Source of the DNA: Methylovirgula sp.
GTDB taxonomy: Bacteria > Pseudomonadota > Alphaproteobacteria > Rhizobiales > Beijerinckiaceae
NCBI GenBank assembly: GCA_030044485.1
Contig: JASHVQ010000249.1
Span: forward strand, 1-6,001
Length of the DNA stretch: 6,001 bases
Reading direction: 5' to 3'
This document shows, piece after piece, positions 1 to 5,623 of this stretch. Below the pieces are notes generated by a model that was given only the letters and a program-made list of their open reading frames with translations, did no database searches and was not told the DNA's origin. Numbering within the stretch: position 1 is the first letter of the stretch; each line of letters opens with the position of its first letter. Position numbers and translations under genes: made by a program.

Positions 1-1757
1 ACGCCGGGAGGCATGCGGCCGCCGTCGATAAAGACGCTCGCAACTTCGGGAAATTTGCGCAGCCGCTCGGTGACCGTAGCGGCGACTTTCCGCGTCGCGT
101 CGAGCTCCGAGCCGGGCGGCAATTCGATCGCCAGATGCGATCGCCCGGAATCCTGGGTTGGCTGGAAGTCGCGCGAGACGAGGTTTGTTGTGATGCTCAA
201 GATCGACAAGGCGAAGAGCACCAGGCCGATGGCGACCGACTTGTAGCGATTCTCGACCGACCAGCGGACAAGACGCCCATAGCGCGCGGCGAGTGCGCTC
301 GTCTTTTCCCTCCGAAGGTCGGGCTTCAAGAAGTAGGCGGCGAGCATGGGCGTGATCAGCCGCGCCGCGATCAAGGAGAAAATGACCTCGGCGGCAATCG
401 TCAGGCCGAATTGCTTGAAATATTGGCCGGCGATGTTGCCGATGAAGCTCACCGGCGCAAAGACCGCGACGATCGTCAGGCTGATCGCGATAACGGCAAG
501 GCCGATCTCGTCCGCCGCTTCCATCGCGGCGCGGTAGGCGGATTTGCCCATGCGCATGTGGCGGACGATGTTCTCGATCTCGACGATGGCATCATCGACG
601 AGAATGCCGGTCGCCAGCGTTATAGCGAGGAGACTCACCAGATTCAGCGAAAAGCCGAGCAAGTGCATCACCCAGAACGCCGGGATGATCGACAGGGGCA
701 AGGCGATCGCGGCAATCACCGTCGCTCGCAAATTGCGCAGAAAGAGAAAGACGACGACGACCGCGAGCAGCGCGCCTTCGAAGAAAGTGTGGAGCGCGGC
801 ATCGTAATTGCTCTGCGTGTAGCGGACGGAGGTGTCGATGAGCCTAAGGTCGATATCGGGATGCTCGGCCTTGAGTTGGTCGATGAGCTTCTCGACGCGC
901 CCCGCGACGGCGACGTCGCTCGCTCCCTTCGAGCGCCGAATGCTGAAGGCAACGATCGGTTCGCCGTTTAGCCGTGCGAAAGTCCGCGGCGCGGCAATCG
1001 TGTCGGCGATTGTGGCAATTTCTCCGAGCCGCACCTCGCCGCCGCGCGGCAGACCGATTTCCGTCGCCGCAAGTTCGGCGAGGCTTTTCGGATCGGCCGA
1101 TCCAGCGGTGTCGGCGCTGCGGCTCGCCTCCAGGCGCTCGCTCACTTCGGCGGCGGTCAGGCCGAGGGCCCGAAGCCGATCGGGATCGAGAGAAACATGG
1201 ATTTCGCGTTCGCTTCCGCCGATTCGTTCAACCGAGCTCACCCCCGCGACGTCCTTGAGTTTACGGATGACGGTGTCGTCCACGAAAAACGACAATTGCT
1301 CGGGGGTCATCGCCGGCGAAACGGCGGCATAGCTCAGGATGCCGAGACCCACGGCATCGACGTGGCGCACCTGCGGTTCAGAGATTGAAGCGGGAAGATC
1401 GCCGCGCACCTTTCTTACCGCATCTCTGACTTCGGCCAGAACTTTGTTGCTGTCGACATCGAGGGCGTAAGTGATCGTTGTCGCGGAAATTCCGTCGCTC
1501 ACCGAGGACATGATGTGGCGTGTGCCGTCGATGCCGGCGACGGCATCCTCGATCTTGGTTGTAACCTGCGATTCGAGTTGGGTCGGGCTTGCGCCCAATT
1601 GCGTGACCACGACCGAGACGATCGGCGGGTCGACGTTCGGCAGAAGCGTGATCGGCAAATCTCTGAAGCTTGCCGCGCCGAGCAAAAGCAACGCCGCGGC
1701 GAGGAGAATCGCCGGCATGGGCTTGCGAATCGACAAGGCCGAGACGTTGAGGGCCAT
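1..1757 (-). CDS. RND efflux permease, HAE1/AcrB-like, N-terminal part
   Basis: This is the 5' part of an inner-membrane, proton-driven resistance-nodulation-division pump. Codons 1-585 are present with no stop; family members are usually about 1,030-1,060 residues, so the gene continues past the left edge. I translated it directly. It starts MALNVSALSIRKPMP, has a first membrane helix at about residues 15-31, then periplasmic porter sequence (LPNVDPPIVSV, QVTTKIEDAVAGIDG) to about 320. A helix at about 326-343 is followed by FLRNLRATVI, and GILVDDAIVEIENI contains the Asp pair D388/D389, equivalent to the proton-relay pair of AcrB. LITPMLAAYFLKP lies near 467-479 and the helix that opens the second half near 508-526. 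The ATG at 1757 is the only plausible start, because upstream in-frame codons include no ATG, GTG or TTG before a stop. Its Shine-Dalgarno sequence is poor. No membrane-fusion gene precedes it. The substrate is unknown. It is not the MmpL-like hopanoid transporter HpnN. Confidence 0.95.
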   Translation of the reverse strand, partial: MALNVSALSIRKPMPAILLAAALLLLGAASFRDLPITLLPNVDPPIVSVVVTQLGASPTQLESQVTTKIEDAVAGIDGTRHIMSSVSDGISATTITYALDVDSNKVLAEVRDAVRKVRGDLPASISEPQVRHVDAVGLGILSYAAVSPAMTPEQLSFFVDDTVIRKLKDVAGVSSVERIGGSEREIHVSLDPDRLRALGLTAAEVSERLEASRSADTAGSADPKSLAELAATEIGLPRGGEVRLGEIATIADTIAAPRTFARLNGEPIVAFSIRRSKGASDVAVAGRVEKLIDQLKAEHPDIDLRLIDTSVRYTQSNYDAALHTFFEGALLAVVVVFLFLRNLRATVIAAIALPLSIIPAFWVMHLLGFSLNLVSLLAITLATGILVDDAIVEIENIVRHMRMGKSAYRAAMEAADEIGLAVIAISLTIVAVFAPVSFIGNIAGQYFKQFGLTIAAEVIFSLIAARLITPMLAAYFLKPDLRREKTSALAARYGRLVRWSVENRYKSVAIGLVLFALSILSITTNLVSRDFQPTQDSGRSHLAIELPPGSELDATRKVAATVTERLRKFPEVASVFIDGGRMPPG

Positions 1758-1873
1758 GAGATCTCTAAGATCGCCTGGAGAGGGGCCGCGGACTGCGGGG
1801 AAGTTCTGGCGGCAAAGGCTTCGGTCGCTCGGTCAAATGCATCCCGCCGAAATTGCTGTCCGGCGACACAAAA

Positions 1874-1887
1874 CAATCGTCGCCTGA
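1874..1887. repeat. Direct repeat copy 1 (CAATCGTCGCCTGA)
   Basis: This 14-mer recurs in the same orientation at 1967-1980 with one mismatch, 93 bp away start to start. This copy would lie in the leader of the pump transcript if the candidate promoter is right. It may be a regulator site, or chance in GC-rich DNA. Confidence 0.35.
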
Positions 1888-1958
1888 CCGCAGACGCCGA
1901 ACCATCACCTGAACGGGAGGCCGCATTTCGACGGCTGCGCGACACCGCCTGCACAGCG

Positions 1959-1987
1959 ATAATATGCAAGCGTCGCCTGAGGATTAA
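1959..1987 (-). promoter_or_regulatory. Weak candidate promoter for the RND pump
   Basis: On the minus strand TATTAT (1959-1964) matches five of six bases of the -10 consensus. TTAATC (1982-1987) lies 17 bases upstream but matches only three of six bases of the -35 consensus. Transcription would begin near 1952, leaving a leader of about 195 bases before the ATG at 1757. One copy of the direct repeat described separately falls inside the spacer. The -35 match is poor, so this is tentative. Confidence 0.2.
1967..1980. repeat. Direct repeat copy 2 (CAAGCGTCGCCTGA)
   Basis: This is the second copy of the 14-mer, identical to the 1874-1887 copy at 13 of 14 positions. It sits between the putative -35 and -10 elements of the minus-strand promoter candidate, where a bound repressor would block RNA polymerase. 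That role is inferred from position only. Confidence 0.35.
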
Positions 1988-2237
1988 CCGCCAGTAACAT
2001 GAAGAATACGACCAAAACATGGGCCAGAATGCGACTCCTCGCCTCACCCACCGCGGCGCATTAGAAAGGGGCGTAACACACGAATTTAACTCACCATTTT
2101 GGCGGGACTCACGACGCGACACAGCCCCGGCGTCGAAGCGACGAAGAAGCCGGCGCCCATGAAGCGCGCTTGCGTTCCAAAGGGCAAAGGACGTTGCCGA
2201 AAGATCGCAGCCTCGCAGAACTTGTCGAAATCCCGCG

Positions 2238-2265
2238 TTGAAGCGGAGAGTCGGGCGACCATAAT
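2238..2265 (+). promoter_or_regulatory. Candidate sigma-70-type promoter for hpnP
   Basis: TTGAAG (2238-2243) matches four of six bases of the -35 consensus, and CATAAT (2260-2265) matches five of six of the -10 consensus, with a 16-base spacer. Transcription would start near 2272, giving a leader of about 65 bases. I found no GGAAC / CGTT pair with the 16-17 base spacing expected for the general-stress sigma factor EcfG between 2041 and 2336 on the plus strand. Confidence 0.35.
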
Positions 2266-2336
2266 GTCTGTACAGAGCGGTTTCGATCCGTTTTGATGCG
2301 CAAGTGCCCGCAGGTCGAGAGGACAAGCATTCCGCC

Positions 2337-3923
2337 ATGACGCGTTCACTGCCTGACTGTGTGCGTCGCATCCTCTGCGTTTTTCCGCGTTACACGCCTT
2401 CCTTCGGAACGTTCGAACATTCCTATCGCCTGACGCTCAACACGCGCGCCTTCATGCCGCCGCAGGGGCTTCTGGTGATCGCCGCGACTCTGCCGAAACA
2501 TTGGCAGGTGCGCTTCCTCGACGAGAACATGGAGCCGGCGACGGACCGCGATTTCGAATGGGCCGACGCCGTTTTCGTGAGCGGGATGCACATTCAACGC
2601 CGCCAAATCGAAGACATCTGCCGCCGGGCGCATCGCCACGACAAGGTCGTGGCGCTCGGTGGTCCTTCGGTTTCCGCCTGTCCCGAGTATTACCCGAGCT
2701 TCGATTATCTTCATGTCGGCGAACTCGGCGACGCGACCGAGGAACTCATCGCGATCCTGGCGCAGGACGTGAGCCGTCCTGCGCGGCAGGTCGTTCTCGC
2801 CACGAAGCTGCGCCGCGACCTTGCCGATTTTCCCCTGCCCGCCTACGAACTTGCGTATATCGACCGCTATCTTCTCGGCACGATCCAGTATTCGAGCGGC
2901 TGCCCCTACCGTTGCGAATTCTGCGACATTCCCGGACTTTACGGCCGCGTGCCGCGCCTCAAACAGCCGGAGCAGATGATCGCCGAGCTCGACAAGCTTG
3001 TCGCACGCGGCGTCGCCGGCGCCGTCTATTTCGTCGACGACAATTTTATCGCCAACCGCCGCGCCGTCAGCGAGCTTCTGCCGCACCTGATCGGCTGGCA
3101 AAAACGCAACGGCTATCCGCTCAACTTCTCCTGCGAGGCGACGCTCAACATCGCGCGCACGCCGGAAATCCTGGCGCTCATGCGCGAGGCGGGTTTCGAC
3201 ACGATTTTCTGCGGCATCGAAACGCCGGATCCGGACGCGCTCAAGGGCATCGAGAAGAAACAGAATCTCGTCATGCCGATCCTCGATTCGGTGCGAGCAA
3301 TCAACAAACATGGCATGCAGGTCGTCTCCGGGATCATTCTCGGCCTGGACACCGACACATTGGAATCCGGCCGGCGCATCCTCGACTTCATCGAGGAATC
3401 GAAAATACCGATGCTGACGATCAATCTGCTCGAAGCGCTGCCGCGCACGCCCCTCTGGGACCGGCTGGAGCGCGAGGGCCGCATCGACAGTGAAGAGGGG
3501 CGCGAGTCGAACGTGCGCTTTCTGCTCCCCTACGACGATGTCGTGGCCATGTGGAAGCACTGCATGAACGAGGCTTATGAGCCGGGGAGGCTCTTTGCGC
3601 GCTACGAATATCAGATGCGCGAGACCTGGCCTAATCGCCTCCCCCGCCCGTTCAGCAAAGCGCGCGTTTCGCCGCACAATATCGCCCGCGGCCTCGTCAT
3701 GCTCGCCAAAGTCATGTGGCGGCTCGGCGTGGTCGCCGACTATCGCGCGCATTTTTGGAAGTTCGCTTGGCCGCTGTTACGGCGCGGCGAGATCGAGGCA
3801 ATCCTCGCCACCGCGGTCTCGGCACATCATCTCATCATGTTCTCGCGCGATGCCTGCGCGGGACGCACGAACGCCTCGAATTATGCGCACCGGCTGCGCC
3901 TGCTCGAAGAAGCCGCGCGCTAG
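2337..3923 (+). CDS. hpnP: Hopanoid C-2 methylase HpnP (B12-binding radical SAM)
   Basis: The 528-residue product is predicted to methylate C-2 of hopanoids, the bacterial sterol-like lipids, using S-adenosylmethionine, cobalamin and a [4Fe-4S] cluster; its product, 2-methylhopanoid, is the source of 2-methylhopane fossils. The N-terminus (about 1-150) is a cobalamin-binding Rossmann-type domain with FMPPQGL, GGPSVS (108-113) and GELGDAT (128-134). The radical SAM core has SSGCPYRCEFCD, whose C189, C193 and C196 form the CxxxCxxC cluster site, then GLYGRVPRLK and the SAM-contacting GIET at 293-296. The C-terminal part (about 370-520) resembles the DUF4070-type extension, ending ASNYAHRLR. CVFPRYTPSFGTFEHSY at the start and the ~520-residue length fit HpnP better than the C-3 methylase HpnR, though another class B radical SAM methylase cannot be fully excluded. 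I chose ATG 2337: GAGAGGA at 2317-2323 precedes it, with a rather long 13-base spacer. An in-frame GTG at 2304 lacks a ribosome site. It stands alone, divergent from the pump and convergent with scpB. Confidence 0.87.
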   Translation: MTRSLPDCVRRILCVFPRYTPSFGTFEHSYRLTLNTRAFMPPQGLLVIAATLPKHWQVRFLDENMEPATDRDFEWADAVFVSGMHIQRRQIEDICRRAHRHDKVVALGGPSVSACPEYYPSFDYLHVGELGDATEELIAILAQDVSRPARQVVLATKLRRDLADFPLPAYELAYIDRYLLGTIQYSSGCPYRCEFCDIPGLYGRVPRLKQPEQMIAELDKLVARGVAGAVYFVDDNFIANRRAVSELLPHLIGWQKRNGYPLNFSCEATLNIARTPEILALMREAGFDTIFCGIETPDPDALKGIEKKQNLVMPILDSVRAINKHGMQVVSGIILGLDTDTLESGRRILDFIEESKIPMLTINLLEALPRTPLWDRLEREGRIDSEEGRESNVRFLLPYDDVVAMWKHCMNEAYEPGRLFARYEYQMRETWPNRLPRPFSKARVSPHNIARGLVMLAKVMWRLGVVADYRAHFWKFAWPLLRRGEIEAILATAVSAHHLIMFSRDACAGRTNASNYAHRLRLLEEAAR

Positions 3924-3928
3924 ATCCG

Positions 3929-3954
3929 CGGCGGGCGCGCCGTAGAGTTTAATT
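3929..3954 (+). terminator. Possible hpnP terminator
   Basis: Five bases after the hpnP stop, CGGCG (3929-3933) pairs perfectly with CGCCG (3938-3942) around a GGCG loop and is followed by TAGAGTTTAATT (3943-3954). The stem is short and the T-run broken, so it would be a weak intrinsic terminator. Confidence 0.35.
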
Positions 3955-3959
3955 GCGAT

Positions 3960-3990
3960 CGGCCCATGGCCGGGGCGCCGCATCGGCGCC
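3960..3990. repeat. Tandem hairpins with CAT loops in the convergent gap
   Basis: Two perfect inverted repeats lie one base apart: CGGCC-CAT-GGCCG (3960-3972) and GGCGCCG-CAT-CGGCGCC (3974-3990). They lie between the converging 3' ends of hpnP and scpB. On either strand they would form back-to-back GC stems with the same tri-loop (CAT or ATG). Neither strand has a T-run after them. They may act as a bidirectional terminator without a U-tract or protect the 3' ends; both roles are inferred. Confidence 0.4.
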
Positions 3991-4042
3991 GCCGCCCTTC
4001 CCCCAGTCCTCGGGATTCGCGCTCGATCCTGCTCCGGCCGCG

Positions 4043-4711
4043 TTAGATCTCCGGCGCCTCTTCGTCGAGCGGATCTTCGTCTTCCGTCAGGGCCGGATCG
4101 TCGCGCGGCTGCGGCACGCAAAAGCCTTGCGGGACGGGGCCGTCGAACAGGCCAGCGCCCTTGAGTTCCTCGAGCCCCGGCAGATCGGCGATCGCTTCGA
4201 GGCCGAAATGCATGAGGAAGGCCTCGGTCGTTCCGTAGGTCAGCGGCCGGCCCGGCGTGCGGCGCCGCCCGCGCAACCTGACCCAGCCCGTTTCGATGAG
4301 CACGTCCATGGTGCCTTTGGAGAGAGCGACGCCGCGAATGTCCTCGATCTCGGCGCGCGTGACCGGCTGATGGTAGGCGACGATGGCCAGCGTCTCGAGC
4401 GCGGCGCGCGACAATTTTCTCGGCTCGACGACATTCTTCGACAAAAGCCAGCCGAGATCGACGGCGGTGCGGAACAGCCATTTGTTGCCGACCCGCACCA
4501 GCGTTACGCCGCGCCCCGAATAATCTTGTTTGAGGCGCGCCAGCACGTCGCCGACCGATATGCCGTCGGGCATGCGCCGCGCGATCTCGCTTTCCTCGAG
4601 CGGCTCGGAGGCGGCGAAAAGCATCGCCTCGGCGATACGCATGGCCTCGCCGAAGAGGGCGCGTTCCTTCGTTTCTTCGGTGTCCGGAAATAATCTTGCC
4701 ACTTCAGCCAA
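4043..4711 (-). CDS. scpB: Segregation and condensation protein B
   Basis: ScpB is a dimeric winged-helix protein that binds the kleisin ScpA and, with SMC, forms the ring complex that compacts and separates replicated chromosomes. The 222-residue product has a first winged-helix region at about 23-85 (RIAEAMLFAASEPLEESEIA) and a second at about 100-170, with the family hallmarks LSRAALETLAIVAYHQPVTR (100-119), EIEDIRGV and GRPLTYGTTEAFLMHFGL (154-171). The last 30 residues are acidic and probably disordered, as is common. The start is TTG at 4711: it is the only recognised start codon between the preceding in-frame TGA and the conserved region's first Met, and AGGGGG lies six bases upstream. 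The ATG at residue 23 is an alternative but would begin right at the conserved domain. It follows scpA by 36 bases on the same strand, and both are surely co-transcribed. Confidence 0.96.
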   Translation of the reverse strand: MAEVARLFPDTEETKERALFGEAMRIAEAMLFAASEPLEESEIARRMPDGISVGDVLARLKQDYSGRGVTLVRVGNKWLFRTAVDLGWLLSKNVVEPRKLSRAALETLAIVAYHQPVTRAEIEDIRGVALSKGTMDVLIETGWVRLRGRRRTPGRPLTYGTTEAFLMHFGLEAIADLPGLEELKGAGLFDGPVPQGFCVPQPRDDPALTEDEDPLDEEAPEI

Positions 4712-4723
4712 TCCATCCCCCCT
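4712..4723 (-). promoter_or_regulatory. Ribosome binding site deciding the scpB TTG start
   Basis: Read on the minus strand, AGGGGG (4718-4723) followed by GATGGA precedes the TTG at 4711, a near-ideal spacing of six bases. The ATG within GATGGA (4716-4714) is out of frame and only one base from the Shine-Dalgarno sequence, too close for efficient initiation. This favours TTG. Confidence 0.6.
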
Positions 4724-4747
4724 CGTTTCGCCGCGGACGCGGCGCGA

Positions 4748-5578
4748 TCAGGCTTCGGCCGGCGCGGCGCGCCGCTTGATCCAGAGCGGCGCGAAGGCGC
4801 GCTCCTGCCTGACACTCAAACTGCCTTGCAGAACCATTTCGAGCGTCGCCGCAAGTCCCGAAGCGCGCACCGCGCGGCGCGCTTCCCGGCCGTTGCAATA
4901 GGCCAGCAAATAAGGGTCGAGCGCCGTCCAATCGAGCGCCAGACCGGCAAGCTTGGTCAAAGCCTCGCGCGCCTCGGTCAGCGACCAGGCAAAACGTTGC
5001 TTGAGCCGCAGGCGCGCGGCGGCATGTTTTTGCCTCTGGCGCACATAGGCGGAAAGAAGATCATGCAAGCTGGCGCGCCACCGGGAGCTCTTGGAGATTT
5101 CGATCGGCTCGGGCAGGCCGCGCTGAAAAAGGTCGCGGCCGAGACGCGGCCGGTTGACGAGGGACTCGGCGGCGGCGCGGATTGCTTCGAGACGCTGCAA
5201 ACGAAAGGCAAGCGCGGCGGCCAGATCGGTCGCCAGCGGCTCTTCGTCCTTTTGCGCCTGCGGCAGCAAAAGCCGCGACTTCAGATAGGCGAGCCATGCC
5301 GCCATGACGAGATAATCGGCGGCGATTTCGAAACGCAGATTGCGCGCCTCCTCGATGAAGGCGAGATATTGCTCGGCCAAAGCCAGGACGGAGATCTTGG
5401 CGAGGTCGACCTTCTGGCGGCGCGCCAATTCGAGGAGAAGGTCGAGCGGTCCCTCGAATCCGTCGACATCGACGCAGAACTCGGGCTCGTCACGGCCCGG
5501 CCCCTGATCGTTCTGTTCGAAGGCCAATTCCACGGGCGAATCATTCCCTTTTGTCAGGATATTAGGCCCAAATGGCAC
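4748..5578 (-). CDS. scpA: Segregation and condensation protein A (kleisin)
   Basis: ScpA is the kleisin subunit that bridges SMC heads and binds ScpB in the chromosome-condensing complex of the nucleoid. The 276-residue product has the N-terminal SMC-neck-binding helices at about 41-106, including FEGPLDLLLELARRQKVDL (41-59), LAEQYLAFI and YLKSRLLLP (98-106). A charged helical linker spans about 110-235, and a C-terminal winged helix runs from about 238 to 268 (SGLAATLEMVLQGSLSVRQ, then FAPLWI). About 30 N-terminal residues before the conserved domain are variable. The start is uncertain. GTG 5578 gives this length but has no Shine-Dalgarno sequence and is abutted by an inverted repeat. GTG 5533 (residue 16) has AAAAGGGA about 11 bases upstream and would give 261 residues. 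It lies 45 bases after the nagZ stop and 36 bases before scpB. Confidence 0.95.
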   Translation of the reverse strand: MPFGPNILTKGNDSPVELAFEQNDQGPGRDEPEFCVDVDGFEGPLDLLLELARRQKVDLAKISVLALAEQYLAFIEEARNLRFEIAADYLVMAAWLAYLKSRLLLPQAQKDEEPLATDLAAALAFRLQRLEAIRAAAESLVNRPRLGRDLFQRGLPEPIEISKSSRWRASLHDLLSAYVRQRQKHAAARLRLKQRFAWSLTEAREALTKLAGLALDWTALDPYLLAYCNGREARRAVRASGLAATLEMVLQGSLSVRQERAFAPLWIKRRAAPAEA

Positions 5579-5579
5579 G

Positions 5580-5593
5580 CGGGTAACAACCCG
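5580..5593. repeat. Inverted repeat next to the scpA GTG
   Basis: CGGGT (5580-5584) and ACCCG (5589-5593) are a perfect five-base inverted repeat around AACA. In the nagZ-scpA transcript the hairpin would end one base before the GTG at 5578, occupying the place of the ribosome binding site. This either weakens that start or argues for the internal GTG at 5533. It is short enough to be chance. Confidence 0.3.
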
Positions 5594-5623
5594 GCTGTCC
5601 GGCCTCGCGCAAACTTGGTCCTC

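Larger units (their letters stand above)
1758..2336. other. Divergent intergenic region between the RND pump and hpnP
   Basis: These 579 bases separate two genes transcribed away from each other. Frames crossing the region give compositionally biased, Arg/Ser-rich peptides that match no family I recognise, so I treat it as non-coding. It has AT-richer patches at about 1955-2030 and 2075-2100 that differ from the GC-rich flanks and would suit promoters. It contains candidate promoters on both strands, an imperfect 14-bp direct repeat, and a small inverted repeat CGTCG-AAG-CGACG at 2131-2143. The size is generous for a bacterial divergent promoter, leaving room for regulator sites or a small RNA, but none can be named from sequence alone. 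Confidence 0.7.

Noticed and set aside
135..971. Plus-strand frame opposite the RND gene (278 codons)
   Set aside because: It is an Asp/Arg-rich antisense reading of the RND permease, whose helices and Asp-pair motif are clear on the minus strand.
1..1757. RND gene as the hopanoid transporter HpnN, which would create a hopanoid gene cluster with hpnP
   Set aside because: The N-terminus, porter sequence and GILVDDAIVEIENI motif are of HAE1/AcrB type, not the MmpL-like HpnN type.
1758..1765. Palindrome GAGATCTC directly upstream of the RND ATG as an operator
   Set aside because: It is only eight bases, has no second copy nearby, and such palindromes are common by chance.
1905..2000. 31-codon minus-strand frame starting MLLAVNPQ as a leader peptide for the pump
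   Set aside because: It has no ribosome site, contains both the candidate -10 element and one repeat copy, and is short enough to occur by chance.
2041..2336. EcfG-type general stress promoter for hpnP
   Set aside because: I looked for GGAAC-N16/17-CGTT. The nearest plus-strand case, AGAAC at 2217 with CGTT at 2236, has the wrong first base and a 14-base spacer. A minus-strand GGAAC at 2174-2178 has no CGTT at the right distance.
1499..2371. Minus-strand frame spanning the intergenic region (290 codons) as a possible adaptor or regulator gene
   Set aside because: It runs out of frame across the start of the RND gene, is rich in Arg and Ser, and shows no lipoyl, hairpin or helix-turn-helix pattern.
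2346..3752. Long open frame antisense to hpnP (468 codons)
   Set aside because: It is fully opposite a gene with unmistakable family motifs. Its predicted protein has no recognisable domain, and long antisense frames are expected in GC-rich genes.
3777..4481. Minus-strand frame overlapping scpB and the hpnP 3' end (234 codons)
   Set aside because: It is an Arg/Ala/Gly-rich shifted-frame reading of scpB, the convergent gap and antisense hpnP. No motif supports it.
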